A stretch of 64,000 bases of DNA, taken from Dichomitus squalens LYAD-421 SS1. Lineage: Eukaryota > Basidiomycota > Agaricomycetes > Polyporales > Polyporaceae. The notes under the pieces were generated by a model. It was not told the origin of the DNA and did no database searches. It was given only the letters and a program-made list of their open reading frames with translations. Position 1 is the first letter of the stretch. Every line of letters begins with the position of its first letter. A program made the translations under genes and the position numbers. The DNA lies in the NCBI RefSeq assembly GCF_000275845.1, contig NW_006766884.1, forward strand, positions 1,606,357 to 1,670,356, read 5' to 3'. Below, piece after piece: positions 23,012 through 34,973 of the stretch.

Positions 23012-26000
23012 ATGGCTAGCGAGCCAAACTCACGCTCCATGTACGGCTCCCAGTCCATCTTCCCTGGTGGCAGCAGCTCTCGTCCGTTCCTCAACATGCT
23101 CAACCCCATGGGTCGCACATACCAAGGCTACATGCAAGCCAACCAGTCTGTCGTCGAGGAGGAAGACGAGGAGAACCAAGACCTTGAAGCGGGGAGCCCA
23201 CGCCGTAGTACTTCACGCTCAGGCTCCCGCTCCACGACAAAGTCGCATGGCAAACGCAAGGTTGCGTGGGGCGGAGACGCCTCAGAGATGAATGTCCTCC
23301 ATCCAAACATACGTAGAGCGGACCCCAAAGATGGTGAAGAGTCCTCAGATGGCGAGGTCCCGGAAGATTTCATGATCGAGGCGTCCAGTCATGCGGCGGC
23401 GGCGGCGGCGGCAGCTCAGCAGCGCAGGACGACGTCTCCTCAACTCCAGAAGACCGCGAAGGGCAAGGAGCGGGAAGACCGTAAGCAACCACTCTATGCG
23501 TCCCGCAAGGCTTCCGTCCAGAAACCTCTTCTCCCTACGACTACCGCCGACGCCCCCGTGTCGATACCTCCAAGACCATCCGAAATCAACGTTGACCCGG
23601 AACCGCAGTCGGAACCTCTACACGAGTCTCCAACGAAGCATATACGCGGTTTGGATGAGCATGAACGTGCCCTGTGGAATTGGGTGAACGTGTTTAACCT
23701 TGACGCGTTCCTCCAAGAGGCGTACTATTACTACGAGGGGAAGGGGATATACAGTATAGCACTATCCCGAGGCTTGAATCTCCTGTCTGTCCTACCCATC
23801 CTTGTCGTTCGTTCAAGAAATATACTGATAGTGTCACATAGCACGATTGGCTTCGTGATTGGATTCTCAACATTCCTGCTTGGATGCGTGGACTACTCTC
23901 GCATACGACCAGAGAAGGTCACGCGATTGCCAGACATAGTCGTGAGCAGTTGTGTATCTAGGTGCGTGTCGAGCGAAGCGTTGCACAAACAAGCTCCTGT
24001 CTGAGGCACCTCGCAAACTTACACCCTCCTTATATTGTTTGTCCGCCCTTCATTTATGCTGACTCTGATTCCGTCAGGTTCTCCGGGTTCACGCTTCTCT
24101 TCTTCATGCTCTTCTCTACGTTTTTCATCTGGCAGCTCGTCTCCTACACGCTGAGCATGATACGCCTCATGGACATGTATCGCTTCTACACCCACCTCCT
24201 GCACATCCCCGACGAGGACATCCAGACCATCTCCTGGCCTGAGGTCGTCCGCCGCATCGGTGCCATACGCGAAGATAATCCCCTCACGGCCATTTCATCC
24301 AACACGGCCGCCCACCAGTCCGTCACGGCGAAGCTCGACGCACATGACATCGCGAATCGGATCATGCGCCAGGAGAACTTCCTCATCGCGCTATTCAATA
24401 AGGAGCTGCTTGACCTCCGGGTGCCAGTGCCGCTGTTTCTGCAAGGCATTCCGTTGTTCAGGCGGGCTGCGGACGAGCAGAAGGGGAAAATGCTGACGCG
24501 GGCGCTGGAGTGGAATCTGAGGTTTTGCCTAATGGAGTATCTGTTCGACGAGAGCGGGAGAGTGCGGAAGGTATTCTTGAAGAGCAAGAACCGTGCAGCG
24601 TTGATCGAGGGGTCAGTTCACCCAATTGCTTAACTTCATGACGATCAATACTCATATCGGGGATCAGACTGCGGCGACGACTGATATTCATGGGCTTCCT
24701 GAATGCCATCTTCGCACCATTCATCGTGCTGTACCTCCTCATGTTCTTCTTCTTCCGCTACTTCGAGGTAAGCCTCTCTGTTACTCGCTCCTACATCTTT
24801 ATTGGAACCGTCTACTCTCGCAGGAATATCACAACAACCCGTCCAATATCAGCGGCCGTGGGTACACTCCATACGCTCAATGGAAGTTCCGCGAATTCAA
24901 CGAACTACCGCATCTCTTCAAACGTCGCTTGAACGAATCGTACGAAACCGCCAGCATGTACATCGGCCAGTTTCCTAACGAGAAGCTCACGCTCATTGCG
25001 AGGTAGGATAGTTTCCTCACTTCCTAGCGCACGCACATGCATAACCATCTCGCAGGTTTGTCTCGTTCATCGCAGGGTCCTTCGCTGCCGTCCTCGTGCT
25101 CGCGTCCATCCTCGACCCTGACCTCTTCGTCCACTTCGAGATCACCCCGCACCGCACGACAGTCTTCTACATCGCCGTCTTCGGCTCCATCCTTGCTGTC
25201 GCCCGCGGCATGGTCCCGGAGGAGAACCGCGTGTTCGACCCCGAGCTGCTCATGCAGGAAGTCGTCCAGTATACGCATTACATGCCTGATGAATGGAAGG
25301 GCCAGCTGCACTCGAAGAAGGTGCACGAGGAGTTCGGGCAGCTCTTCGCGATGAAGGTCATGACGTTCGCGCAGGAGCTCATGTCGGTAATCTTGACGCC
25401 ATTCGTGTTGTGGTACTCGCTACCGCCGTGCGCGCCGGCGATCGTGGACTTCTTTAGGGAGTTCACGGTGCATGTGGACGGGCTGGGGTACGTCTGCTCG
25501 TTTGCAGTGTTTGACTTCCAAAGGCACGGGAACGTCAAGGTGCGTTGCATCCCGTACATCACATGTATCTTGCAGTCTTAAACCTACGCCCCCTTATGTC
25601 CAGTTCGGCGCGAAGGCCAAGGTCGAGGAGCGCTTCATGTCCAGGGAGGGCAAGATGGAGAAGTCCTTCCTTAACTTCAAGGCCGCCCATCCTGATTGGA
25701 CGCCCAACGACCCCCATGGCTCCGACTACCTCTCCCGCATGGCCGATCTCGGCGCCGCGTACCCCAACGGCGTCACCCGTCGTCGCCTCCTCCAGCGCTC
25801 CATCATCGGGCCCGTCCCCGAGCATGGCATGGACTCAACAGTGCATCTCCACGCCCCAGGGCCCCAGGATAAGGCGAGGGAGTACGATAGGGCGCTCCGT
25901 GCGAGCCAGAACGTGCGGAGGAGAGGCCCTGGAGCGAGCATGATGGGGAGCGTGCTGCACCCGGGGCAGCTGGGCGGAGTCGGCCAGAGTATGCTCCAAT

Positions 26001-26323
26001 CGCACATCGGAGGCACGGCAATGGCGCAGACCGCCGTCCTCGGCGACTCGCAGGGGAGCGTGTTCCCCGGCACTGGGGCGGGAGGCAACGTCGCCGATTC
26101 GGTCATCCCAGAGGAGGATCTCGCTGCGGACGGGGGCGTCGGGAGCACGCTGGGCGAGTCATACGTCGATGGACGGCGGCCGCGTGCGAGCATCACACAG
26201 TCTCAGCAGGACGACGATGAGGCGGAGTTGGAGGATGGTGGTGTCCTGGGGCTGCTTGCGCAAATTTATGGAACGGGCGCGAACTTGAAGGGGCGTGGAA
26301 GGGGTCCACCACGTGCGATTTGA
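23012..26323 (+). CDS. ATG9: Autophagy-related protein 9 (lipid scramblase of autophagosome formation)
   Basis: Multi-spanning membrane protein of Golgi-derived vesicles that seeds the phagophore; ATG9 scrambles lipids delivered by ATG2. The N-terminus is long, charged and Ser-rich with a run of Ala encoded by GCG repeats near 23395. The conserved core follows: [36 protein letters not shown], then [120 protein letters not shown], then [20 protein letters not shown] and [20 protein letters not shown]. The C-terminal tail (26000-26323) is acidic and disordered. Introns near 23769-23841, 23972-24076, 24612-24687, 24768-24823, 25004-25054 and 25540-25602 join in frame. Confidence 0.93.
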
Positions 26324-26742
26324 AGAGCGGTGGTAAAGCCGGACGCTCCATTGACGACGGATACGTTACTTGATCTACGCAGAGCGATGTGGATATATGA
26401 GGATGTAATGCCTTTTGGATGTTAATACGGCCGCAAACTTCATTCGTATTCTTTCTTACCTTGGTCCAAGTGCAGTGTCTTGAAATGCAGCAGAAATGAG
26501 TGCTTCCTCGGCGATGTGCCGCATGTAAGCGCGCTACGGCGACTTAGCGAGTACAGGTACGCTGAGATCACAGATGATTGTAGCAATCCATGTCTAAGTC
26601 CGTGTCTGGTATATTAGGATCGTACAGAAGATTATAGGATCTACTCTACTGACCCGAACTCCATGACGTCCGCGCCGTATATGCAAGCGTCGTTGATAAA
26701 ATCCAAGACCACACAAAACCACCGACCCGCTAGACTCCAACC
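26324..26742. other. Convergent intergenic region ATG9 / IML2
   Basis: 419 bp between converging stop codons. I see nothing beyond expected 3' UTR sequence. Confidence 0.5.
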
Positions 26743-29568
26743 TCAGGAGCTGATCCCCAACATCTCTTTCTTCAGCGCAAGCTCATCCTTCAGCATAGCG
26801 ATCCGGCTGTCCAGTCGCGATGACAGGTCAACCTGCTGCGTCGCCAGCGAGAGGGCCTTGTCGAGCTTCACCAGCGCACTCTTGATGACGCGGGCCCACG
26901 CATCCGTGTCTGCAATAGGGCCCTCCTTGCCCTTCTCTGGCTGTGAAGCTTCCAGTTCCCTTAGGTCGAGCACGGCAAGCTCAAACCAGGCCACACCGCC
27001 TACCCATGTGCTCACTGTGACAGCGGGATCGAGAGCAACCGCGTCCTCCAGAAGCGCACGGGAGGACACGAAGTCGCCAGCCGTGCGGTGGACTATGCCG
27101 AGGAGTAGGGAGCGAATAGCGAGCTCGTCTGGAGTATCCGGTACCTGGTCTGCGGCGGGCTGCTCTTTATCGAGAGCGGAGACGATGTACTCGCTTTTCA
27201 CGTTGGGCGGGGGGCTGAGACATGTGGCCCAGTCTTGAATGTGCGCGAGAGCGGTCTCTCTGGTGATCCGCGCATGTGTATTCCAGACTATACGCTGTTC
27301 AGTGACTTGGGCGACATATCAATACAGGACACTCACAAATACCGAGCTCTGTCACATAGTGTGGTGTCAGTCAGTCAGGCTTCCTACATTAAGTATGTGC
27401 ACCAACCCTCTGCGGGACTGATCTTTGCCGCATGCGCATAGTTGGCTTCGGACCCGGTCAACTGCTTCTGTTTTTCTTTGTAAAAGGCGACTATATGTAG
27501 ACTATGGATCGCATCAGATGTCCTCTGGAAAGGGAGGGCACGCACGTTTCTTCTTGATGAAGACCTCCGTAGGCAAATCCTTCCCGGCAATTTTACGCTT
27601 TTCGATCAGTTCTGGGACTTTGTCGAGAAGCTCTTGCGCTCCTTCGTAGTTCTTGATAGAGATGTAGCATCCGGCAGCAATGAAGCAGTACGTAGCGTGG
27701 CTCCTATGAGATCAGGAAGCGCGCACGTGAGCTCGACTTTTACGAACGCAAATGCCAATGTATATGACGCACCAGCTGTTGATCTCCGTCATTCGGATGA
27801 ACGCCTCCGCGGCTTCTTGATACCGTCTTTGTGAGAGCAGCGTCCACGCCAACTCGAAGATGAGCTATGGCGCAACAATTGGTGGTTAGGGAGCGTGACA
27901 TCATTGAATTCTACGGACTCACCAGACCGTCGGCCTGTGCAAAGGTGTGCGGCATTCCAGGGGCCAGACCATCCTGTAACACCTTGATTGCGCCATCCGG
28001 ATCGTACGACATGCGAAGGATCTTTGCCTATTTTTGCACACAGGCCATTAATTTATACGTTCTGGGTAATGTACACAATGCCACTCACTCGGTTCAGGAT
28101 CCACAACGAACCAGTCGGATAACGAGCCTCCAATCTGTGGGAAGCTTATCAATGAGATCTCGCGCAGATATCGAGGAGATACCGACTTGTCTACGATTGA
28201 CCGGTATTGTTTGAGTATGTGTTGTTCATCCGCTTGATAGCCGGCGAGCAGGAGAACGACACCATGGTACGTCATTAATGACAGTCTATGAATATGACCA
28301 GGTCAACTGATAGTCTGATAGACTAAGTTGGGACGACCCTTGAACGTACCCTGCGAAGACAGCGTGTACGTCTGTCTTGGCTGCCGACACGGCGAGTGCA
28401 CGAAGGGCCAGCTTCCTATCATGGTTAAAGCCCAGGAATCCAACCACTCCTCTGGAGATCCAATCAGGATAAAGAGTAAGAATATGTGGGAATATATGCG
28501 CACCGAATCTTGGCAGGAAGGAGGGAAAACACAAGGTTGAACAAGCTGATATGCGAGCGCTCAATATCCCGGTACCAATACGCTATTGCAGGTTCATGCA
28601 GCTTACCCATATCCTGGAATATGAATGTCAGCGATAGGAGACAGTGAAGAAAGTTTGGCCCTACCGAACGCAGTCCCAGATAAGATGAGTTCATCTACCG
28701 AGCCTTCGCCGACATTGATCGGTGTATGAGCGATGCTTGGAACCGACAGTGTTGAGCCGGTAAAGCGGCTGAAGAAGCTCGACTTCGAGGGCTTGGGTGC
28801 GGCAAGAGTCGCACTCGTGCCAGAAGCTTCTGACCGGATGCTCGCGGCACTGGAACCAGGTGCGGACGCGGCTGGAGTTGCGTAATTGTCAAGACCATGA
28901 GGATATACAGTCTTGTAAAGTCTGCAAATAACAGAGTTCAAGGGTGCAGGGGACACGTTCGGAGGGCAACGTGCGTACTTCGTGAATTTTGAGTGTGCGC
29001 TAGCATATGAGCGTGAGTGACCATTAGACACATCTTCAGCGCCATGTGACTTACCTGTTCATTGCATATAAGCACTGGAGATAGCCCATGTAGGACTCAC
29101 TGGTTGACCAAGCCGGATGAGATTGAAATGGGGTCAGTTGGAATCACACGGGACGTACCTGAGGGCGTGAGTGAGTCCGAGAAGAATGACCGCGTCGGAA
29201 TGCAAGAGTTCCCATTCTGTGCCCGGCGGAAACTGAGTGGTCGCAGAGGAGAGCTTGGCGACCTTGAGCTGCCTCTTTGCACCCGCTTCGCACAGGGCGA
29301 GCAGGCGGGAGGCCTCGGCCATCAGACCAGTCTGCGAAGAGCATCGAACGTGAGCAAGATACCCGAATAACGGAAACAAATGGGTAGGCACCTCCATTCC
29401 AAGCGCAGCCTCCAAAAAGGCGCATACGCCGTGACCCATTTGGTGAAAGGGCGAATCGCCACTAGCGAAAGTCTCCCGTGCCTTGGTGAGGTCGTTTGCG
29501 AAGAGGTGGTCGAAACCGACGCTCGCGGCGCGCAGCTGCTTGTCGGTGTCGAGCTGAGGGTCGGCCAT
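26743..29568 (-). CDS. IML2: IML2 / TTC39 family TPR protein
   Basis: Helical-repeat protein of the IML2/TTC39 family; yeast Iml2 is associated with mitochondria and lipid droplets and with clearance of inclusion bodies. The N-terminal exon has [39 protein letters not shown], then [20 protein letters not shown], the family's landmark segment. Further exons give [65 protein letters not shown], a family block around [16 protein letters not shown], and in the C-terminal half the TPR-like [17 protein letters not shown] and [20 protein letters not shown] segments. The last exon ends [12 protein letters not shown]. The gene has about a dozen short introns; exact borders between 27200 and 28650 are approximate. 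ATG 29568 starts [11 protein letters not shown]. Confidence 0.8.
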
Positions 29569-29762
29569 GGCTGGTGGCAGTGGAAAGAGGGTAAGAACCA
29601 AGTCCGAGGACGCTGAGGGCAGCGCTGCAGTCGACAGACATCATCATCGCCCGGCGTCGGCCCGCCTCCGCGGGGGCGCCTCTTGACCCGGCAGCGTCTT
29701 CGAGGCGGCGAAGCCCTCGGCATCTTCCGTTTGCGATCTCTCTGCTCCCCTGCTCGACGTCC
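29569..29762. promoter_or_regulatory. Shared upstream region, IML2 / IRS4-like
   Basis: Only 194 bp separate the divergent start codons. The sequence is GC-rich with no TATA box, so a compact bidirectional promoter is likely. Confidence 0.45.
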
Positions 29763-31495
29763 ATGCCGGACTTACCTACACCGCCGACAACAACGCACGC
29801 TGCTATGGCGTCCTCCGCAGTAAAGGCGCGGATACATGCATTTGAGACTATGCAGGCAGCGGGCGGGCCTGTCATGGTCTCCACATCACCTCCGGACCTC
29901 CTCGAGACTCCCATCTCGCCTACAGCCACCTCTATATCTCCCATCCGCCCTTTAGCGACTACAGGCAAGTCCATGCCTCCCTCGCCCTCACCTTCGCCTC
30001 CGAACCTCGGCAGGAAAACGTCGCTCATCGACTTGAATGATTGGGTCGTAGACGACGGGCCTCTTCCATATGTCCCGAGGCAGAAACCACCTTTGGCTCG
30101 CAAGCCTCCTCCACCCCTTGCCCCCAAGCCGACCTCAAGACATGTCTCAGACTCTGCCTTGCGTCAACCGCCACCTCCCCTGATCAACCTCGACTCGCCG
30201 CCCAAGACTCGCACTGCTCCTCCCTTGCCACCTCGGAAGGCTTCGTATTCGTCCCTAAAGTCCATTTCACCAACAGATACCTCCAACTCCGGATCCCGTA
30301 GCCCTCGCCCTCCGGTTCCACCGCTCCCAAGTGTGCCAACGAGGTCCTCGTCCGATTCCCTCACCGTTGATCACACCTACCCACCGCTGTCCAAATTAGG
30401 CATCAATATACCCTCACGTCATGTGCCGGGCTCCTCGATATCCTCATTTCATTCAGTCTCTCTCTCCTCAGATGGAGGTGATCCATCTACCCCAGGCACC
30501 GCGAACTCTTTGGCCAACCACGTTGCCACCTACCCAATAGACCGCGATGACGATCACGATAGGGGAAGCCTTCGCGATCTGGACGCCGTCAGTCTTGACG
30601 AGTCGTTCGAAAACCTCTCTGTAACGTCTGCTGTAAGCCCTTCCGTATCATCTGTCTCGCACGATTGGGAAGTGTACGCAAAGCGCGAACCTCCCAAACT
30701 CCCCCAGCGTCCAGCAAAATCCCCCGCTTCCGCGCCGACGTCACCCCGTACCTCACCACGCCTGACGCCGAGACGAGACGGTCCGGCTCCTCCTCCCCCT
30801 CCACGCTCACGTCCACCTTCCTCCCGCAATTCTCTTGCCTCGACCTCTGCGGCTTCCACTTCCGACCGCTCCTCCATTCTCAGCACTGCTACCTCACGCA
30901 CGAGCATCAGCACGCGTAGCACCACGACCCCGAAGCCCAAATCGGCAATGCTCACGCGACCCACGCCTGTGCCTCCTGCCGCGCGCAAACGCTATGAAGC
31001 CGTGTTCAATGGGAACGTGATTGCCGCTCGCCAGGCGCAACGCGCCAAGTCGCCTCCCCCAATACGCAAGCCTCGACAGGCGGCCGGTTGGCGTGGGCTC
31101 TCGGTGGACCTGATCACAAATCCGGAGGAGATCAGTTCCAGCGTCGATCCGGGGACGCGCTCGGAGCCCATTGAGGAGGAATTGAGCAGTGATGAGAAGC
31201 TGGACGGGCAGACAGTGAAGGCAATATGGAAGCTGTCTAGACTCGAAAATGCAACATTGCGCATGATATGGTAAGGAATGCTCTCCCGTAGTCTTGAAGT
31301 AACGGGGCTAACCGCGCATGCAGGATGGAGTGTGACCCGGCGGGTACCGGTTCCCTTGATCGCGACGGATTTGTGAAGGGCATGTGGCGATTAGACGAGG
31401 AGCTACGCAAGGTACAGATGCATAGGCATGCGACGCCACGCATACAAGTCCGCCAACCAAAGCCCTCCCATCCTCCGAGGCTGATACTGCGATAA
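29763..31495 (+). CDS. EH-domain protein, IRS4/TAX4-like
   Basis: Protein of about 560 residues. The first 400 are Ser/Pro-rich and disordered with many PPLPPR/PPPLAPKP-type proline runs that could bind SH3 domains. The C-terminus has an Eps15-homology domain: RKRYEAVFNG, then LDGQTVKAIWKLSRLENATL, then MECDPAGTGSLDRDGFVKGM followed by WRLDEELR. A C-terminal EH domain after a disordered region is the layout of yeast Irs4/Tax4, which act with the phosphoinositide phosphatase Inp51 and in autophagy. An intron (31274-31323) splits the EH domain in frame (ATATG-G, RMIW-MECDP). An EH protein of endocytosis is the alternative. Confidence 0.65.
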
Positions 31496-32051
31496 TGCCT
31501 AACCCGCTCCTTCACCTCCGCTCCGTTACATAGATCTGCATATGGCACTCGTTTGCCAGTCACATGGTGACCTAATCGCTTTGCTTTCGCTCATTCTTAG
31601 GGACACGTTACGGTTGTCAGTCGAACTCTGTTTGCAATTGTATGACTACTCCGTTACCCAATGTTTGATGCCTACTACTGCTGTTGGCCGCATACCGGGT
31701 CACATGCAGCCTAATCACATATACCCCCTGCTGGGCGTGCTCTTCTTTAGAGCAAGCGACCTCCTTCACTCAAACAAACAGACTAGCGAGGATTCAGCGT
31801 ACGGCACGTTGCGGACAACAGACGCTGCTCCGCTGATGCACGCACGAATCGTGAAGACTAGAATGCGCATAACCCCACTTGGTCACGTACTCCTACCACG
31901 ATTTTGGCCATGCGCCCGCCTGAAGCGCAATCTTAGGAACATACCGCAGCCCCCGCTCTCCAGCTATCTGCATCTCTGACCTCCTGTGTCCACATCGACC
32001 TGACCTCCCACAAAACACTCACCTATCTCGTTCCACGAATTTGAACATACC
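31496..32051. other. Intergenic region without a supported gene
   Basis: 556 bp between the EH-protein stop and the CoA kinase start. A 145-residue open frame at 31542-31979 has no recognisable domain, no splice support and looks like chance. The last 150 bp should hold the CoA kinase promoter. Confidence 0.4.
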
Positions 32052-32950
32052 ATGCTCGGTGCGTCTGCCACTGCGCATACCTCCGCAGACGGTCTCTCTG
32101 AACATCTGCTCCTTCAAATCCTCTCATCTTTGATTGCTGGAATCCTTATACTAACGCGCTGCCTTGCACCTACAGTCGTAGGCCTCACCGGCGGTATCGC
32201 GACCGGCAAGTCGACCGTCTCGGCCCTCCTCCGCGCACGCAACGTCCCTATCGTCGATGCCGACGTCCTCGCCCGAAAGGTCGTCGAGCCAGGCACGCCT
32301 GCGCTGTCCGCCATTGTGCGCGTATTCGGGCCCGATGTCCTCCTCCCTGACGGCACGCTTGACCGGCCGAAGCTCGGGCGCATCGTGTTCGCGGACGAGG
32401 AGAAGCGCAGGAAGCTGAACGCGATCGTCCACCCAGCGGTGCGGAGGGAGATGTTTTGGAGCGTGCTGAGGCATTGGTGGCGGGGGGAGCGGCTGTGCGT
32501 GCTGGACGTGCCGTTGTTGATTGAGGGTGGGCTCTGGAAGTGGGTCGGAAAGGTGTTGGTGGTGTACTGGTGGGTTTCCTAGCTTCATACAGTCTACGTG
32601 CCTGTCGAAAGCATATTGACATGCCCCCCCCCTGCAGTTCTACAGAGATCCAGCTTCAACGGCTCATGAAGCGGGACAACTCCTCGCGCGAAGATGCCTC
32701 AGCCCGCCTCAATGCTCAATTGCCAATAGCGGAAAAGGTGAAGTACGCGGACATCGTCATAGACAACTCTGGCACTCCCCAAGAACTCGAACGCCAGATT
32801 GACGGTGTAGTCAGACGGCTCATGGAAGAGGCTGGCTGGACTTGGAGGTTGAGCTGGCTATTCCCACCTTGGGGCATCGCTTCAGCTGCACTGACATTGG
32901 CTTGGCGGGCACTGCGTCGTTCGCAGAAAGGCAAGCTCCGGCGCAGGTAG
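32052..32950 (+). CDS. CAB5: Dephospho-CoA kinase
   Basis: Last enzyme of coenzyme A synthesis: it phosphorylates dephospho-CoA with ATP. The P-loop GLTGGIATGKST is complete once the first intron is removed; exon 1 is only ATGCTCG, and the intron runs from GTGCGT at 32059 to an acceptor near 32175, giving M-L-V-V-G-L. Other family motifs: VDADVLARKVVEPGTPA, VHPAVRREM, LCVLDVPLLIEGGLWKWVGK, a second intron (32571-32637), then VYCSTEIQLQRLMKRDN and SREDASARLNAQLP. The C-terminus has a hydrophobic stretch (LSWLFPPWGIASAALTLAW) ending in a basic KGKLRRR, a tail anchor typical of fungal and animal enzymes, suggesting attachment to a mitochondrial or other membrane. About 240 residues, normal length. 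Confidence 0.9.
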
Positions 32951-33220
32951 TTCATCCCGTGCATGTCCAGTTGTTGTTTGACTCTCGTCTGCGCTGTATC
33001 TTTTGCTTGTACCGGACATCATGCTGTACTATCGTATGCACTATTAGAGTATTTGGCTTTAGTTCCCACTGAAAGCACAGTAGACGAGACATTCATGAAC
33101 AACAACCGCTCTGCATTCGACTCATCATCAACTACCAGAGACAAAAAGTGTAGTAACATTCAGGAGCCATGGCAGTCAACTGCCCACAACTGCACCCCAG
33201 GTCGCTGCATCGAACGCATG

Positions 33221-34802
33221 TCAGGAACGGGCACCAATAGCTCCTCCACGTCGTCCACGTCCACCTCCGCCACGGCGACCGTATCCTCCCCATCCACCAA
33301 CATACGCGCCAGGACCCATCAGACCGACACCACCAGGCTCACCGAAAGTTGCTACGTTGCGCTCCCTTTCCTCTTCTCGGCGGTTACGTCCGCCTCCGCG
33401 ACGGCCGCCACGTCCACGTCCTTCACCACCAGACGGGCCCGGGCCATTGCTGCCCGACGACAATGAATCGAAGAACGACTTCTTCGGATTGTATGCCGGC
33501 TCTTTCTCTTTCTCTTCCTCCTTCTCCTCCCCTTCGGGGCTCTCGCTATCGTTCTTGGGGGTGCCACGGGGGGATGGGGCGAGCGCAGCCTTGTCAAAGC
33601 GAGCGTTGGAGCTCTCGAAGTCGAAATCTGTCGCCGGCACGCGCAAGTCGCTAGCCTTGTGATCCGCACCCTGGCGGCCACCACCGCGCCGGCCACCACG
33701 CTGCTGCTGGGTGGCGCCATTGGTTGTGACGCTGGACACCCGGAGGTCACCAATGGCACGTTCGATGGTCTCCATCGAAGCGGTTGCCGAGTTTACCGAC
33801 GGGTTACGCGCGGCAGGGCGCGGAGGAGCTGCACCATTAGCCTGTGTCTGCCCATTTGGGGTCTGCCCAGGTTGAGAGCCCGACGGCTGGCCTTGTTGGC
33901 GGTTAGCAAACTGTTGTTGCTGTCGTGGGGGCACTTGCCCGGGCTGTGGAGAAACACCAGCAGGTGCCTGTTGGGGGTATGAGGGAGAGCCGTAAAGAGG
34001 GTAATTGGGTGCCACCTGAGGTGCCGACGCCTGGAAGAGGAAGAGTCAGCGCTCTGTCAGATATGGCACAAAATGGCGAGTAGCAAAGAAACGGTCAGAA
34101 GGAAGGCAACGGGACATCCACATGAGTTTATGCGCTCTCGGACAACTGAGCAATTGCTCGTTACATCCGTCAATGATTTCATCAAGCGCGATAGGCGGCC
34201 GAGTGCAATAGGGGAACACTCACGCCAATGACTGCGGGATCGTCGTGCACATTGCGTCGTTGGTTTGCGGGCTCATCGACTGCAAGATCTTTCACCTCAG
34301 AGGCGCGGAAGATGATGTAGGTGTAGGGCTCTTGTACTGGTGGGATGTACTCTTGCGGTGGTCTGCAGGTGATCGGAAGTCAGCGACAATCGGCTCGAGC
34401 GAAAGGGGGCAGTAGACACTGAATCAGAAGGAAGGCAACGGAAGGATCCACATGAGGTTGATGCGCTCTCGGATGGATGAGCCATAGCTCTTTTACATCC
34501 GTAATAGCTTCATCCTTTCAACACGTAGTCAAGGAAAAAGTGCTCACCTTCGCGACTCCGTTCCCATAGAGTATACTGAAATACGTTCAGCACCACAAGG
34601 AATGTGTTGCCGTCACCAGATGAGTACTCACCATTGGAGAGTTGAATAGTCGACGCGACGGGGTCGATGCCCGCAAGAATACCTCTGTATCGTACATCCG
34701 AATGAGAAATGAGAGAGATGGGCTTTCTGCAACAAGTCAGTCAGCACCTTTGTACAGCGCAGGAGATGTTACAACCCACCCGATGAAACTGAGAGCGGCC
34801 AT
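33221..34802 (-). CDS. SCD6: LSM14-family RNA-binding translation repressor
   Basis: P-body protein of the Scd6/Sum2/LSM14 family, which represses translation and promotes decapping. The LSm14 domain is spread over small exons: MAALSFIG (ATG 34802), KPISLISHSDVRYRGILAGI with DPVASTIQLSN, VYSMGTESR, then RPPQEYIPPVQEPYTYIIFR with ASEVKDLAVDEP. After a Gln/Pro-rich linker come the three hallmark motifs: DFDFESSNARFDK, the FFD box NPKKSFFDSLSS, and the TFG box NVATFGEPG. An RGG-rich tail follows (GRGRGGRRGGGRNRR and GYGRRGGGGRGRRGG). The introns between 34550-34364 and 34221-34033 are long for this genome (~190 nt) and carry the two snoRNA-like repeats. Domain order matches the family fully. Confidence 0.9.
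34095..34187 (-). ncRNA. Candidate intronic C/D box snoRNA, copy A
   Basis: Lies on the coding strand of the SCD6/LSM14 gene, inside an intron. Reading the minus strand: C box TGATGA (34184-34179), D box CTGA (34098-34095), about 90 nt apart. Directly upstream of the D box is CCGTTGCCTTCCTT, whose last 12 nt can pair with the conserved 18S rRNA sequence AAGGAAGGCAGC (11 Watson-Crick pairs and one G-U). By the fifth-nucleotide rule the methylated base would be the A of AAGGA, the site guided by snR52 in yeast and SNORD83 in human, as I recall them. The terminal stem is weak. RNA evidence is needed to be certain. Confidence 0.62.
34424..34517 (-). ncRNA. Candidate intronic C/D box snoRNA, copy B
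   Basis: Diverged copy of the 34095-34187 element, in the preceding intron of the same gene. The D box CTGA (34427-34424) and the adjacent guide CCGTTGCCTTCCTT are identical to copy A. The C box reads GGATGA (34515-34510), one change from TGATGA. Shared blocks between the boxes are ACGGATGTAA, CCGAGAGCGCAT and CATGTGGAT. Keeping the guide while the spacer diverges is what a working duplicate would show, but the weaker C box could mean reduced function. Confidence 0.5.
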
Positions 34803-34973
34803 GGTGACGAAAGGAAGGCGAGAAATCTGGAGACTCACTCAAAGACTGCGGCAGCGTGTAACAACAGGACTTCCCGGCAGCTCCCGTTCCCACGCTCTCA
34901 GGCGCCCTTCTGGTGATCGCGGCAGACGCCATTCACGACACGGTGTCCGCTGCTAACTTCACGCTCGAGCTCG
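34803..34973. promoter_or_regulatory. Shared upstream region, SCD6 / PGS1
   Basis: 171 bp between divergent start codons, the shortest head-to-head gap in the window. The sequence is GC-rich with no TATA box; both transcripts must start within or very near it. Confidence 0.45.
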
